Assembly: GCF_002734285.1 (NCBI RefSeq)
Contig: NZ_NSEA01000014.1
Coordinates: 124,001-188,000 of the forward strand
Direction: 5' to 3'
Source of the DNA: Fredinandcohnia onubensis
Lineage (GTDB): Bacteria; Bacillota; Bacilli; Bacillales; Bacillaceae_L
DNA length: 64,000 bases
Below the pieces are notes generated by a model. It made no database searches, was not told the DNA's origin, and was given only the letters and a program-made list of their open reading frames with translations. The stretch's first letter is position 1. Each line of letters begins with the position of its first letter. Shown here piece by piece: positions 1-11,538 of this stretch. The translations under genes were made by a program, and so were the position numbers.

Positions 1-173
1 ATCGTCCTTCCAGTGGTAGATTTACCACATCCAGACTCTCCTACGAGGCCAAGTGTCTCACCTTTGTAAATATCAAAGGTAATCCCATCGACAGCTTTGA
101 CCATATTTGGTTTACCAACATTAAAATATTGCTTTAGATTTTTAATTTCTACCAATTTTTGTTTTTCAGCCAT
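1..173 (-). CDS. oppF: Oligopeptide ABC transporter ATP-binding protein OppF (N-terminal part, cut by window edge)
   Basis: Only the first 57 codons are inside the window; the rest lies beyond base 1. The reading frame gives an ABC-ATPase N-terminus with the P-loop GESGCGKST directly at the edge, the GxSGCGKST version typical of OppF/AppF rather than OppD. The ATG at 173 is chosen over an upstream ATG pair because the AGGAAAGG ribosome site abuts that pair. The gene follows oppD by 8 bases, so it is the last gene of oppABCDF. Role by family: cytoplasmic ATPase partner of OppD that powers peptide import. Confidence 0.9.
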   Translation of the reverse strand, partial: MAEKQKLVEIKNLKQYFNVGKPNMVKAVDGITFDIYKGETLGLVGESGCGKSTTGRT

Positions 174-181
174 TTCATTCA

Positions 182-1231
182 TCATCCTTTCCTAAGCTTA
201 GCGGATGAGAAATCTTTCATACGACGCTTTACTGCTTCAGGTGGTTCCACTTTAGGAGCATCAGGGTGTAGAAGCCAAGTAGCTGCATAATGTGTCTCAG
301 AAACTTTAAACATGGGTGGTTCCTTTTCAAAGTCAATTTTCATTGCATATCGGTTTCTTGGCGCAAATGCATCCCCTTTTGGAGGGTTTGTAAGATCAGG
401 TGGTGAACCTGGAATTGCCATAAGCTCTGTTTTTTCATCACTATCTAAACTTGGCATTGATGATAATAATCCCCAAGTATAAGGATGCTTAGGATTATAG
501 AAAATTTCATCTACTGTACCAGTCTCTACAATTTTCCCAGCATACATTACTGCTACACGATCTGCTACATTGGCAACGACACCTAAATCATGAGTGATAA
601 AAATAATGGATGTTTCCATTTTTTTTTGGAGGTCTTTCATTAATTCTAGGATTTGCGCTTGTATCGTAACATCTAATGCTGTTGTCGGTTCGTCTGCAAT
701 CAATAATTTCGGGTTAGAGGCTAAGGCAATGGCAATCATCGCTCGTTGTCTCATCCCCCCACTAAATTCATGTGGATATTGATTAACTCTCTTCTCTGGG
801 CTAGGAATTCCAACAAGGCGAAGAAGCTCAATTGCACGGTCCTTTGCATTTCCCTTAGACATATTTTGATGCTTAATTAAAACCTCCATAATCTGCATTC
901 CAACCTTCATCGTTGGATTAAGGGAGGTCATTGGGTCCTGAAAGATCATTCCGATATCCTTCCCACGGATCTTCTCCATTTCCTTATTGGTTTTTGGAAC
1001 AAGGTCTTCACCATCGAAAAGAATTTGACCATTACCTATTTTTCCAGGTGGCATTGGAATAAGCTTCATGATTGTTTGTGAGGTTACACTTTTCCCTGAC
1101 CCCGATTCGCCAACAATCGCAAGTGTTTCACCTTTATACAAATCAAAATTCACACCGCGAACTGCTTTGACTTCACCAGCATAGGTTTGAAAAGAGACTT
1201 CAAGGTCTTTAACTTCCAATAACTTTTCCAT
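182..1231 (-). CDS. oppD: Oligopeptide ABC transporter ATP-binding protein OppD
   Basis: 349 aa, the normal OppD length. Walker A GESGSGKS is at residues 41-48, followed by the Q-loop [10 protein letters not shown], the signature FSGGMRQR, and Walker [15 protein letters not shown]-terminal oligopeptide/dipeptide extension follows. That extension lacks the CxFAxRC cysteine pattern seen in the AppD proteins of this window and reads GDAFAPRN instead. It lies 13 bases after oppC in a minus-strand operon. Known family role: one of two cytoplasmic ATPases of the oligopeptide permease, which feeds nutrition and, in Bacillus, peptide signalling. Confidence 0.95.
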   Translation of the reverse strand: MEKLLEVKDLEVSFQTYAGEVKAVRGVNFDLYKGETLAIVGESGSGKSVTSQTIMKLIPMPPGKIGNGQILFDGEDLVPKTNKEMEKIRGKDIGMIFQDPMTSLNPTMKVGMQIMEVLIKHQNMSKGNAKDRAIELLRLVGIPSPEKRVNQYPHEFSGGMRQRAMIAIALASNPKLLIADEPTTALDVTIQAQILELMKDLQKKMETSIIFITHDLGVVANVADRVAVMYAGKIVETGTVDEIFYNPKHPYTWGLLSSMPSLDSDEKTELMAIPGSPPDLTNPPKGDAFAPRNRYAMKIDFEKEPPMFKVSETHYAATWLLHPDAPKVEPPEAVKRRMKDFSSAKLRKG

Positions 1232-1243
1232 TTACTCACTCCC

Positions 1244-2161
1244 TTACTTTCGCAGCCTTGGGTCTAATGCGTCACGCATTCCATCTCCAATTACGTTAAA
1301 AGCAAAAATTGTGATACAAATTAAGGTAGCAGGGAAAAACAAGCGCCATGGATAATATTCAAATGCAGGTAGTCCCTCAGAGGCCATCGTTCCCCAGCTG
1401 GCAAGTGGAACTTGAACACCTAAACCAAGATAACTTAGAAAAGATTCAGTGAAAATTGCATTTGGGATTGTTAACGTCATTGTTACCAAAATGGGGCCCA
1501 TTGAATTAGGTATCAAATGTTTGAACATAATTCTTTTAACATCAGCTCCAAGGGTTTGTGCGGCAAGTACATATTCCTGATATTTTAATTGTAGAACTTG
1601 TCCCCTTACAATTCTTGCCATGTTGATCCATCCAGTAATCGTCATTGCTAGAATCATTGTCCCTAACCCTTGTTCGAGAATAACCATTAGTAAAATGACC
1701 AAAAGCAAATATGGGACGCCGTATAAAATGTCCGCGACTCTCATCATGAATTCGTCAACTCTACCGCCCATATAACCTGATATGCCACCCCATAATACAC
1801 CAATCACAAGGTCAATAATTGCAGCTGCTAGTCCTATAAATAAAGAGATTCTCGCACCTTCCCACGTCCTTGTGAAAACATCTCTACCCAATTCATCTGT
1901 TCCAAACCAATGCACACTAGATGGTGCTTCATTTGCATGGGCAAGGTCTGTTGTTCGATAATCAAATTCAGTCATCATTGGCCCAAAAATCGCCATGAAT
2001 AATAGTAGGACTAAAAGAACGATACCTACTATTGCCAATTTATTTTTTTTGAACCTAGAGGTGACATCCTTCCAAAACGATAAACTAGGTTTGGAAATTT
2101 TTTCAGCCTCATTCTCGTTAATTGTTGCTGGTGCAAACATTTCCTTTGGAATATTCTGCAT
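1244..2161 (-). CDS. oppC: Oligopeptide ABC transporter permease OppC
   Basis: 305 aa binding-protein-dependent permease. An N-terminal cytoplasmic tail of about 40 residues precedes the first membrane segment (LAIVGIVLLVLLLFMAIFG), as usual for OppC. The EAA-type coupling loop LAAQTLGADVKRIMFKHLIPN, which docks the ATPases, sits around residues 199-219. The C-terminus has the typical GDGMRDALDPRL ending. AAAGGAGAG lies before the ATG, 3 bases after the oppB stop. Forms the membrane channel with OppB. Confidence 0.95.
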   Translation of the reverse strand: MQNIPKEMFAPATINENEAEKISKPSLSFWKDVTSRFKKNKLAIVGIVLLVLLLFMAIFGPMMTEFDYRTTDLAHANEAPSSVHWFGTDELGRDVFTRTWEGARISLFIGLAAAIIDLVIGVLWGGISGYMGGRVDEFMMRVADILYGVPYLLLVILLMVILEQGLGTMILAMTITGWINMARIVRGQVLQLKYQEYVLAAQTLGADVKRIMFKHLIPNSMGPILVTMTLTIPNAIFTESFLSYLGLGVQVPLASWGTMASEGLPAFEYYPWRLFFPATLICITIFAFNVIGDGMRDALDPRLRK

Positions 2162-2164
2162 AAG

Positions 2165-3100
2165 TTACTCTCCTTTCTTCGCACCAGATAGCTTAATGCG
2201 AGGATCAATAAATCCGTACAAAATATCAACAAGGAGAACAGAAATTAAGAGTAAGATACTATAAAAGACAGTAACTCCCATAATCACGGTGTAATCGCGA
2301 TTGGTGATACTCGTTACAAATTCGTCCCCTAATCCAGGTATTCCAAAGATTTTTTCGATAACAAAACTACCAGTTAAGATACCGGCCGTTAATGGCCCCA
2401 TATATGAAACAACAGGCAGCATTGCATTACGTATCGTATGCTTCATGGTGATTGTACCTTTCGTTAATCCTTTTGCTCGAGCCGTTTTTATGTAATCGTT
2501 ACTTAGTACCTCAAGCATACTTGAACGTGTTAAACGGGCTATAAAGGCCATAGGTGAGGATGATAAGGCAATTGCAGGTAATATGGTATGCATAAATGAT
2601 TCCCATCTCGCAACTGGAAATAGGTCAAGCTTAATTGCGAATATATATTGTAAAACCGTAGCTAAAATAAAGCTTGGAACAGATATACCAAACACCGCAA
2701 TAATCATCGCTGAATAGTCTTGCCATTTGTTATGATAAAGAGCTGCAATAACACCTAAAACAACACCAAAAGCAATCGCAATTAGAATAGCCTCAATCCC
2801 TAAAAAGAGAGAAATCGGGAATCCATTATTGATGATCTCATTAACGGTCATTGCTTTATATTTAAAGGATGGCCCAAAATCCCATCTTGCCACATCATAT
2901 AAATAATCGAAATACTGCTTATACAATGGCTGATCTAAGCCGTAATGGGCATTTAGAGCTGCTTCAATCTCTGGAGGGACATCCTTCTCTTTTGTAAAGG
3001 GACCTCCCGGAGCTGCTTGCATTAAGAAAAATGTGGCGGTAACAATCAAGATAAGCGAAACGATCATATAGATTAATCTCTTAATTATATATTTTGCCAC
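2165..3100 (-). CDS. oppB: Oligopeptide ABC transporter permease OppB
   Basis: 311 aa from a GTG start (residues [11 protein letters not shown] follow). I chose GTG at 3100 because GGGAGGTG lies six bases upstream; the in-frame ATG 21 bases earlier has no ribosome site. The protein starts with a membrane helix, has the OppB N-terminal motif (APGGPF), the coupling loop [16 protein letters not shown], and ends [15 protein letters not shown]. It follows oppA after a strong intercistronic hairpin. Role: membrane channel subunit paired with OppC. Confidence 0.93.
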   Translation of the reverse strand: MAKYIIKRLIYMIVSLILIVTATFFLMQAAPGGPFTKEKDVPPEIEAALNAHYGLDQPLYKQYFDYLYDVARWDFGPSFKYKAMTVNEIINNGFPISLFLGIEAILIAIAFGVVLGVIAALYHNKWQDYSAMIIAVFGISVPSFILATVLQYIFAIKLDLFPVARWESFMHTILPAIALSSSPMAFIARLTRSSMLEVLSNDYIKTARAKGLTKGTITMKHTIRNAMLPVVSYMGPLTAGILTGSFVIEKIFGIPGLGDEFVTSITNRDYTVIMGVTVFYSILLLISVLLVDILYGFIDPRIKLSGAKKGE

Positions 3101-3136
3101 TTCGTACACCTCCCATTGCAATCACACATGGTTTTC

Positions 3137-3178
3137 AAAAAGTAAGGTATATAGGCCAACTATATACCTTACTTTTTT
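3137..3178 (-). terminator. Intercistronic hairpin between oppA and oppB
   Basis: Near-perfect inverted repeat with arms of about 18 bases (3137-3154 and 3160-3178) around a 5-base loop, with A/T runs at both ends. On the minus strand it lies after the oppA stop and before oppB. Inference: a partial terminator or 3'-end stabiliser that makes the binding protein in excess over the permease, as common in peptide transporter operons. Confidence 0.8.
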
Positions 3179-3207
3179 GTTCTTATTGGTGATTTCCTAG
3201 TTTGCGA

Positions 3208-4845
3208 TTACTCAAAATAAGCCCACTTGTATTGAACATCTCCCAATGGAGAAATTACGACTCCTTTTAGGTTGTCATTTTGAACCCAGTTGTTTGTATA
3301 AAAATAGATTGGTGCAATTGGCATTTCATCGATCACCAATTGTTCAGCTTCTTTTAAAAGCCCAAGTCTCTTTTCTTTATCCGTTTCTTTTGCAGCTTGT
3401 GCTAAAAGATTATTAAATGTCTCATTTGTCCAGCCTGTATCATTATTTCCTTTTGGTACTGTAAAGATTTCAAGAAAGTTTACAGGATCATTGAAATCAG
3501 CCAACCAGCCCGCACGACCAATTTGGAAATTTCCTTGGTCAATAGTATCAAGATACACGTTCCACTCGGCATTATTTAGAGTTACTTCAATTCCTAAAGC
3601 CGTTCTCCACATATCTTGAATGGCTTGGGCAACCTTTTGATGGCCTTCTGAAGTATTATAGGATAAAGCAATCTCAGGAAGTTCAGAAACGTCTGATAAC
3701 CCAAGTTCATCTAAAGCTTTTTGTAAATGTTCCTTTGCAGCATCCACATCATTATCCTTAAAATAGCCCTTCTCATTTTCCTTTATTATTGCAGACGGAA
3801 CGAGGGCCATCGCTGGAATTTGTCCACCCTGGGTAACATTTTCAACTATTGCTTTTCGATTGATAGAATAACTTAGAGCTTTTCGAAGATTTTCATTTTG
3901 GAACGGCTCTTTATTAATATTAAATTTAAACCAATACGTGCCCGCAATCGGGCTTTTTTGTAAGGTACCTTCTTTTTCTAAGGTTGGAATTACATCTGTT
4001 GGCAGTGATGATGTTGGTGCACCAGCCCAATCAAGTTCACCCTTTTTGAAGCTTTGGTATTCAGTATTCGGATCGTTAATCATATCCATTGTGATTTTTT
4101 CTAGCTTCACTGAATCTGCATCCCAATAGTCTTTGTTCTTTTCAAGAGTAATGGTCGATGATTTATCCGTAATGACAAAAGGTCCATTTGAAACATAAGA
4201 TTCATCTACTCGATTTGCCCAGTCCTGATTATCCTTCGCAATTTTACTATTAACAGGGTAATACGTATAAAAAGCTGTTAATTCTAAGAAATAAGCTGTC
4301 GGATTCGTTAATTTTACTTCAAGAGTTTTATCGTCAATCGCTTTTATGCCCACATTCTCCATTTTCTCAATTGAGATATCTGGCGTATCGTACGCGTCCT
4401 TTGCGCCGTCAATATAATTATATATTTGTGACGCATAGTCTGATTGATTTGCAGGGACTAATACCCACTTCCACGCATATTCAAAATCATGAGCGGTAAC
4501 AGGATCACCATTCGACCATTTAGCATCGCGGATTGTAAAAGTATAGGTTTTTCCATCGTCTGAAACATTGATCTTTTCCGCCATCGCTTCTTCAGCTTCT
4601 CCATTTTTATTAATGCGAGTTAAACCTTCAAATGCATGGTTGAGAACTACACCTGAAGTGGAGTCAGTTGCCAGACCTGGGTGTAAAGTTGGTGGTTCAG
4701 AACTAATATTGATTCGTAGTTCTTGCTTTGGACCTTCCCCCTCTGCTCCTCCACCTTCCTCATCTCCATTATCAAATGTGCCACAGGCTGATAGAACAAG
4801 AATACTAACAATAAGTATGCTCAATAGCCTCGATATTTTTTTCAA
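3208..4845 (-). CDS. oppA: Oligopeptide ABC transporter substrate-binding lipoprotein OppA
   Basis: 545 aa from a TTG start at 4845. GGGAGGT sits seven bases upstream, and the translation begins MKKISRLLSILIVSILVLSAC, a clean lipoprotein signal with lipobox LSAC. The mature protein begins with an acidic Gly/Glu linker, then SBP_bac_5 family sequence (SSEPPTLHPGLATDS, YTFTIRDAKWSNGDPVTAHDF, NGPFVITDK). First gene of oppABCDF, transcribed divergently from trpS. Role: membrane-anchored extracellular peptide receptor for the Opp permease. Confidence 0.95.
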   Translation of the reverse strand: MKKISRLLSILIVSILVLSACGTFDNGDEEGGGAEGEGPKQELRINISSEPPTLHPGLATDSTSGVVLNHAFEGLTRINKNGEAEEAMAEKINVSDDGKTYTFTIRDAKWSNGDPVTAHDFEYAWKWVLVPANQSDYASQIYNYIDGAKDAYDTPDISIEKMENVGIKAIDDKTLEVKLTNPTAYFLELTAFYTYYPVNSKIAKDNQDWANRVDESYVSNGPFVITDKSSTITLEKNKDYWDADSVKLEKITMDMINDPNTEYQSFKKGELDWAGAPTSSLPTDVIPTLEKEGTLQKSPIAGTYWFKFNINKEPFQNENLRKALSYSINRKAIVENVTQGGQIPAMALVPSAIIKENEKGYFKDNDVDAAKEHLQKALDELGLSDVSELPEIALSYNTSEGHQKVAQAIQDMWRTALGIEVTLNNAEWNVYLDTIDQGNFQIGRAGWLADFNDPVNFLEIFTVPKGNNDTGWTNETFNNLLAQAAKETDKEKRLGLLKEAEQLVIDEMPIAPIYFYTNNWVQNDNLKGVVISPLGDVQYKWAYFE

Positions 4846-4964
4846 ATAAATGACCTCCCAATATGTAATTTCCTTTTTTTGTTTCAAAAGATATACGCTA
4901 CTTATGTTGTTTCAAAACGTACTATCTTATGCGCATTTGGGCCTTAAGTTTTTAGCGAGAATAC

Positions 4965-4992
4965 TTGCATTTCATGAAGAAAAGATTATAAT
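4965..4992 (+). promoter_or_regulatory. SigA-type promoter of the trpS T-box leader
   Basis: TTGCAT (4965-4970), 16-base spacer, TATAAT (4987-4992). Transcription would start near 5000, just ahead of T-box stem I. Both hexamers are close to consensus. Confidence 0.75.
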
Positions 4993-5004
4993 AAAAATAA
5001 TATT

Positions 5005-6318
<1,314 letters not shown>

Positions 6319-6340
6319 TGAAGAAGCTTTTCAAATTTTG

Positions 6341-6447
6341 AGCTATCGGCCATTAAATCGATTTATTGGCCATAAATACAGATTATCGGCTATATAATTT
6401 TTTTAATGGCCATAAAAATTAGTTATCGGCCATAACTTCAAGTTATT
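6341..6447 (+). repeat. Five degenerate 20-bp tandem units with a TTATCGGCCATAA core
   Basis: The GGC cores fall at 6348, 6368, 6388, 6408 and 6428, an exact 20-base period. The best units read TTATCGGCCATAA, nearly self-complementary (TTAT/ATAA around GGCC); others are eroded (ATTGGCCATAAA, TTATCGGCTATA, AATGGCCATAAA). The array lies between the trpS stop and its terminator, so it would be in the trpS 3' UTR if transcribed. Confidence 0.85.
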
Positions 6448-6467
6448 CGATAACTGAGTCAAAAGAA

Positions 6468-6499
6468 AAAAAGGATTTGTTTAAGAACAAATCCTTTTT
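6468..6499 (+). terminator. Bidirectional terminator between trpS and yjbA
   Basis: AAAAAGGATTTGTT and AACAAATCCTTTTT pair around a 4-base loop, with A and T runs on either side. It serves trpS on the plus strand and yjbA on the minus strand. Confidence 0.9.
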
Positions 6500-6502
6500 C
6501 TT

Positions 6503-7252
6503 TTACACTTTTGATTCATGTTCAATTTCCCAAAGTTTTTCAAAAAATGGTTGACCTTTAATCAAGTTTTCACATAGTTGTACATGTTTGCTTGTCCAAC
6601 CGTTTCTCGTTTCTTCATAGAGGTTTTGCCAAACTTCTTCAAATTGCATTTCTTGAATTTCGTGGTATTTCGAAGGATTCCACTCCGTATACCAATACCT
6701 TATCTCTGCCACGTTTTTCGTTGATGCTAACTGATCTAACGCCATAAATAATAGCTGCTTTAACTGCCTTTCCTTTCGGGTTAGACCTGCCATTTCAAAT
6801 GGCGATGGTGATAAAATGTGATGTTCCTTATCCTTTATGATATCCTTACTATCAAAGGTATAAGGTATCGCTTCATGGCCATTCACCATCTCATAAACGA
6901 GTTGTTCCTGTCGAGGAATTAATCGACTTTTTCGAATTGGGATATTATAACCTATTGTGTCAATTGCGATAATCCCTTGGCCATCTGTCACAACGAAGCA
7001 ATAATCTTGCTGAATTCGTTCATGATTTTTACGAACATACGCTTTTTGGTAAACATCCATAAGAAGTTGCTGTGGTAGTTCCATTAAATCATTCTCAATG
7101 TAGTTAAACAATGGAGACTCAATTTTTAGCAAAGGTACCTGGTCTAACAGTTCAACACTATCATCCTTGCGCCATTCATGGAAGTGGCAAACGTTGTAAC
7201 CATTTTCTTCACCTTCAAACCAATTTACCCAAATATCATGAAGAAACAACAT
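6503..7252 (-). CDS. yjbA: YjbA family protein (UPF0736/DUF3603), unknown function
   Basis: 249 aa, nearly the length of B. subtilis YjbA. The strongly conserved N-terminus [20 protein letters not shown] and the block [18 protein letters not shown] followed by [11 protein letters not shown] are those of UPF0736. No signal peptide or membrane segment is visible, so it is probably cytoplasmic. It lies convergent with trpS, as in B. subtilis (app-yjbA-trpS-opp), which supports the assignment. No biochemical role is known to me. Confidence 0.93.
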   Translation of the reverse strand: MLFLHDIWVNWFEGEENGYNVCHFHEWRKDDSVELLDQVPLLKIESPLFNYIENDLMELPQQLLMDVYQKAYVRKNHERIQQDYCFVVTDGQGIIAIDTIGYNIPIRKSRLIPRQEQLVYEMVNGHEAIPYTFDSKDIIKDKEHHILSPSPFEMAGLTRKERQLKQLLFMALDQLASTKNVAEIRYWYTEWNPSKYHEIQEMQFEEVWQNLYEETRNGWTSKHVQLCENLIKGQPFFEKLWEIEHESKV

Positions 7253-7353
7253 TTTTTACCCCTCACTTCAAAGCTGTTTTGTCAACAGTATAGGCAGAAG
7301 GAGAAAGTTTTATTCCAAAATATTCATGTATTGTTAGAAAATACATGCAAAAA

Positions 7354-7569
7354 TTAATCCCTTTTTGAGGATACAAAAGGAAAATAAATACTTATCCAAA
7401 TCATAGCTAAACCGACTACTATTAAATAACACTCGATTCTCTTACTAATAAATAGTAGAAATTCAATAAAGGTGTATCCTGTCGTAGTTAAATTCAAATA
7501 TGCAATTGTAGTTATTCCACCGCAAACAGCCAGTCCAAATCCAACTAAAAATAAAAATGCTCTACCCAT
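7354..7569 (-). CDS. Small two-helix membrane protein, unknown
   Basis: 71 aa with two hydrophobic segments (about residues 3-27 and 42-65), a short polar link and a basic tail SSKRD. A GTAAGGT ribosome site precedes the ATG. It sits alone between yjbA and the end of the app operon, on the same strand. I do not recognise the family. The composition and start context suggest a real gene, but no domain supports a function. Confidence 0.55.
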   Translation of the reverse strand: MGRAFLFLVGFGLAVCGGITTIAYLNLTTTGYTFIEFLLFISKRIECYLIVVGLAMIWISIYFPFVSSKRD

Positions 7570-7709
7570 CCGTATACCTTACAACATCGATTGGGTCATA
7601 TTGGGTTATCAAACCAATCACCTGCTTGTTCCGAGATCCTTATTACAATCTATGGTACAAGCACTTAAAACATGACAATAACAATAGTGCATAGTTATAT
7701 TTCAAAAAG

Positions 7710-7738
7710 AAAAAGCCAAGATGGCATCTTGGCTTTTT
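7710..7738 (-). terminator. Terminator of the first app operon
   Basis: AAAAAGCCAAGA and TCTTGGCTTTTT form a 12-bp stem with a 5-base loop, adjoining the appC stop codon. On the minus strand a T run follows the stem. Confidence 0.92.
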
Positions 7739-8645
7739 ACTCATTAATTTTTGGATCAAGGGCGTCACGTAAGCCGTCACCCACAAAGTTAAAACACAGT
7801 ACTGTAATTAAAATCATAATGCCAGGAGCAGTTGGTACCCACCACTGATTAAGCATGATTGTAATACTTTGTGCACCTTGAAGCATATTTCCCCAACTTG
7901 GTGTTGGTGGCATAATACCTAATCCAAGGTAACTAAGAGCAGACTCAGCTAAAATAACTCCACCAACATTTAATGTTGCTGCAACAATGATTGGTCCCAT
8001 TGCGTTAGGTAAAATTTCTCTGAAGATAATCGTAAAGCTTCTTGTTCCAATTGTTTTTGAAGCTAGTACAAATTCACGATTACGTAATGATAAAAATTCA
8101 CCACGTACCAACCTCGCAGTAGTGGTCCACCCTGTAAGTGCAAATATTAGAATTAACTTATCAACACCTGGGTTAAATATTGTTACAAGTGTAATTAGCA
8201 AGAAGATTTGTGGAATTGAAAGCATGATATCTACAAATCTCATGATCATTGCATCCACAATACCACCAAAATATCCTGCTATTGCACCTAGTGCTGTTCC
8301 AATTGTAATTGCCCCAGCAACTGAAGCAAACCCAACTAATAATGAAATTCTTCCACCATACAATAATCGAGTTAAAAGATCGCGTCCAAATGTATCCGTA
8401 CCAAGTAGATGTTCCTTACTAGGGTTTACTAGTCTTTTTAACAAATCCTGTTTGTCTGGATCATGTGGCGTTAATAAAGGTGCAAATATTGCTGATAAGA
8501 TAATAAGAATTAAAAGCACTGCACCTATAACTGCAAGTTTATTTTTAAAGAACTTACGAATCATTATTTTTGTTAAAGTGTCAGCCTTTGAATTTAAACC
8601 TTGGAGTTCTATTTCGTTTCCTGATGCTAAATTAGGTTGTGCCAT
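7737..8645 (-). CDS. appC: Oligopeptide ABC transporter permease AppC
   Basis: 302 aa OppC/DppC-type permease. A cytoplasmic N-terminal tail leads to the first helix ([20 protein letters not shown]), and about six membrane segments follow. The coupling loop [20 protein letters not shown] lies near residue 195 and the C-terminus reads [13 protein letters not shown]. Last gene of the minus-strand operon appD-F-A-B-C, 15 bases after appB, directly followed by a terminator. Order and neighbours (yjbA, trpS next) match the B. subtilis app locus, whose transporter imports peptides. Confidence 0.92.
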   Translation of the reverse strand: MAQPNLASGNEIELQGLNSKADTLTKIMIRKFFKNKLAVIGAVLLILIILSAIFAPLLTPHDPDKQDLLKRLVNPSKEHLLGTDTFGRDLLTRLLYGGRISLLVGFASVAGAITIGTALGAIAGYFGGIVDAMIMRFVDIMLSIPQIFLLITLVTIFNPGVDKLILIFALTGWTTTARLVRGEFLSLRNREFVLASKTIGTRSFTIIFREILPNAMGPIIVAATLNVGGVILAESALSYLGLGIMPPTPSWGNMLQGAQSITIMLNQWWVPTAPGIMILITVLCFNFVGDGLRDALDPKINE

Positions 8646-8660
8646 CCTTCTTCCCCCCTT

Positions 8661-9611
8661 CTAGTATTCAATTCTCGGATCAAAGATAGCGTATAAGATA
8701 TCGGCTATAAGATTTCCTACTACTACTAACACGGAGGAAATTACAGTTATTGCCATAACAATTGGATAGTCACGTTGGAAAGCTGAATCAACAAATAATT
8801 TACCAAGACCTGGCCAACCAAATACGGATTCAACAATAACAGAACCACCGATGAAACTTGGTATCATAATTCCGAAAATCGTAATAACTGGAATTAGTCC
8901 ATTCCGTAATCCATGTTTTGCAATAACTTTTCTTTCTTTAAAGCCTTTAGCTCTTGCAGTTCTCATATAATCTTGGTTAACAACCTCAATCATACTTGAA
9001 CGAGTATATCGTGTTAAACTCGCCATATCTGCAGTAGCTAAAACAAACGCTGGTAAGATTAAATGGTGAATACGATCCCAAATGCTGAACGGAGCATTTA
9101 GAGTTTGAGTACCAGAAGCAGGGAACCAGCCAAGATGAACAGAGAAAACCATAATTAAAATTAATCCGAACCAGAAGTTTGGTACAGCAAGTCCTAAAAA
9201 TGAGGATACTGTAACCGTATAGTCGATTTTAGAATATGGACGTACTGCAGAAATTACTCCAAATGGCACTGCAATAACAATTGCTAATATTGTAGAAACT
9301 CCCATCAATAAGAGAGTGTTTGGCAATCGATTCCAAATCAATTCAGAAACATCTCTTCCCTTATTAATTACTGAATCTCCAAAGTCACCTTGAAGCATAT
9401 TTCCTAACCACTTAAAATACTGGACATGGATAGGGTCATTAAATCCATATTTCTCCATAACAATTTCTCTATCTGCTGCACTAATATTAGGATCCATCAT
9501 GAGTGCAGTTGGGTCACCAGGAGCCATATGCATAATTGCAAATGAGATGATGGTAATTCCTAATAATAGGGGAATAGCCATTAATGTTCGTCGGATGATA
9601 TAAGATACCAT
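8661..9611 (-). CDS. appB: Oligopeptide ABC transporter permease AppB
   Basis: 316 aa. Starts with the signature MVSYIIRRTLMAIPLLLGIT, then MAPGDP after the first helix, coupling loop TARAKGFKERKVIAKHGLRN, and the ending DILYAIFDPRI, all features of the OppB/DppB family with six membrane helices. A run of GGAG bases precedes the ATG. Located between appA and appC in the same operon. It forms the membrane pore with AppC. Confidence 0.92.
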   Translation of the reverse strand: MVSYIIRRTLMAIPLLLGITIISFAIMHMAPGDPTALMMDPNISAADREIVMEKYGFNDPIHVQYFKWLGNMLQGDFGDSVINKGRDVSELIWNRLPNTLLLMGVSTILAIVIAVPFGVISAVRPYSKIDYTVTVSSFLGLAVPNFWFGLILIMVFSVHLGWFPASGTQTLNAPFSIWDRIHHLILPAFVLATADMASLTRYTRSSMIEVVNQDYMRTARAKGFKERKVIAKHGLRNGLIPVITIFGIMIPSFIGGSVIVESVFGWPGLGKLFVDSAFQRDYPIVMAITVISSVLVVVGNLIADILYAIFDPRIEY

Positions 9612-9750
9612 AGCTATTTCTCCTTCATAATTTAATAAATTCTTCTATGTGTTTATCTAGATACGGTATATCCAGGAATTTTCGGTTTCAAAAGAAAGAA
9701 GGAAGGGAATTTACCCTTCCCTCTTCAACTATCAATTTAACTATCTCATA

Positions 9751-11424
9751 TTAGTTAGCAGTTTGTAACCACCATTTATGAGCATTATAGAATGGATTTC
9801 TTGAATGGAACTCATAGCCTTGTAATTCTTCCGGCATAGCACGGAATTCTTCAGGATAATACAAGAATGTATAAGCTTGATCTTCTACAAGAATATTGTA
9901 TAGATCTTTGTGAATCTCTTTGTATTTCTCAATGTCAGTAGTTTGTCTTGCTTCTTCCATTAACTTGTCTGCTTCTGGATTGCTATACCATGTCATGTTT
10001 AAGCCTTCTGCAGCTTGTGAAGAGTGGAAGATATCATATTGGTCAGGGAATGTTGATAATGCCCAACCAAGAATCATAGCTTCGTACTCCCAGTTTGGAG
10101 CAGAGATTTGTTCAATAAATGCAGACCATTCAACGATTTCAGGTTTTGCTTCAACACCAATTTCTTTAAATTGTTGTTGTAATACTACAGCGATATCTTC
10201 ACGGATTTTGTTACCTTGGTTTGTTTTGATAGAGAATGACATTTCTTTACCATCTTTATCTACGATACCGTTTCCGTTAGTATCTTCCCATCCAGCTTCT
10301 TTAAGTAATGCTTTTGCTTTTTCTAAGTCATACTCAAATTGTGGTACATCGTCATTGTAAGTCCACATTAATGGGCTGTCAGGAGCAGTAGCTGGTTGAC
10401 CAGCACCATTCATAATGCTTTCAACGATTGCTTCTTTATTAACTGCATGTGTGAATGCTTGACGAACTTTCTTGTCTTTGAATCTTTCATCTTTTTGGTT
10501 AAAACCTAAGAATGTATAAGATAATGCTAGACCATTTTCAACTTTAGTACCTTCAATAGTTTTAACTGTGTCAACTTCAGTTCCTGGAACTGCGTTGTAC
10601 ATGTCGATCTCACCAGCTTGTAATGCAGCAATTAGTGCGTTAGCATCAGCTACATAACGTGTAGTGATTGAATTTAAGTGTGGACGACCATCGAAATAGT
10701 CATCGAATGCTTCAACTTTTACATACTCTCCATCTTTCCACTCAACAAATTTGAATGGACCAGTACCGATTGGGCTCTTTGTGTTGAACTCATGCTCATG
10801 TAATGTAGCAGGGTCAACGTCACCTAAGATATGCTCAGGTAGTACAGAATAGCTCAAAGTTGTTGGGTAGAAAGTTACGTCTACTTTGTTTAAAGTAAAT
10901 TTAACAGTGTAGTCGTCGATCTTTTCTACTTTTTCCATGCTTTCAAAGTTAGATTTACGCTCAGAAACTACGTCTGGGTTTTTCATTAACATGTAAGAGA
11001 ATACAACATCATCAGCTGTCATTTCTTCTCCATCATGGAATTTAACACCTTGTTTTAGTTTTACAGTGTACTCTAAACCATCTTCTGAAGGAGTGATTTC
11101 TTCAGCTAGGTCATTTGTCACTTCTAAGTCTAAGTTAACTGTTACTAATCCATTGTAAATGAATCCTTCAATATCACTTGAAGCTGTATCAGTTGAGAAA
11201 TATGGGTTGAATAATGTTGGGCTACCAGCAGATCCAACTACTAAATCTCCACCATCAACTGGCTCATTGCTTGGTTCTTCTTTTGCTGGTTCTTCCTTAG
11301 CTGGTTCTTCTTCTTTTGGCGTATCAGTGCCAGCTTCTTCGCCGCCACCGCTACAAGCTGCTAAGAAAAGTGACATTACAAGTGTTAGGACTAAAAATAG
11401 CCATAAGCTTTTTCTTAACTTCAC
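9751..11424 (-). CDS. appA: Oligopeptide-binding lipoprotein AppA
   Basis: 557 aa. A lipoprotein signal with lipobox LAAC at about residues 21-24 is followed by an acidic repeat linker (EEPAKEEPAKEEP) and then the SBP_bac_5 fold. Recognisable parts are GSAGSPTLFNPYFSTD, VKLKQGVKFHDGEEMTADDV, and GTGPFKFVEW. A loop rich in Asp/Asn/Gly (DTNGNGIVDKDGK, about residue 385) resembles a calcium-binding loop, as seen in many homologues. Third gene of appDFABC. It captures peptides outside the membrane for AppBC. Confidence 0.93.
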   Translation of the reverse strand: MKLRKSLWLFLVLTLVMSLFLAACSGGGEEAGTDTPKEEEPAKEEPAKEEPSNEPVDGGDLVVGSAGSPTLFNPYFSTDTASSDIEGFIYNGLVTVNLDLEVTNDLAEEITPSEDGLEYTVKLKQGVKFHDGEEMTADDVVFSYMLMKNPDVVSERKSNFESMEKVEKIDDYTVKFTLNKVDVTFYPTTLSYSVLPEHILGDVDPATLHEHEFNTKSPIGTGPFKFVEWKDGEYVKVEAFDDYFDGRPHLNSITTRYVADANALIAALQAGEIDMYNAVPGTEVDTVKTIEGTKVENGLALSYTFLGFNQKDERFKDKKVRQAFTHAVNKEAIVESIMNGAGQPATAPDSPLMWTYNDDVPQFEYDLEKAKALLKEAGWEDTNGNGIVDKDGKEMSFSIKTNQGNKIREDIAVVLQQQFKEIGVEAKPEIVEWSAFIEQISAPNWEYEAMILGWALSTFPDQYDIFHSSQAAEGLNMTWYSNPEADKLMEEARQTTDIEKYKEIHKDLYNILVEDQAYTFLYYPEEFRAMPEELQGYEFHSRNPFYNAHKWWLQTAN

Positions 11425-11538
11425 GTTTGTTTCCCCCTATCATTTTGTTAGAATTTTTAGTTTTTACTGCTTAGATTGATCCCTTTAGGTGGCATCTCCT
11501 CCCTTCAAAGAATCTATATATATTCTGTGCCGTCACTT

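Noticed and set aside
6341-6447. Possible CRISPR or attachment site
   Set aside because: Period of 20 bases with degenerate units and no spacers; no integrase gene.
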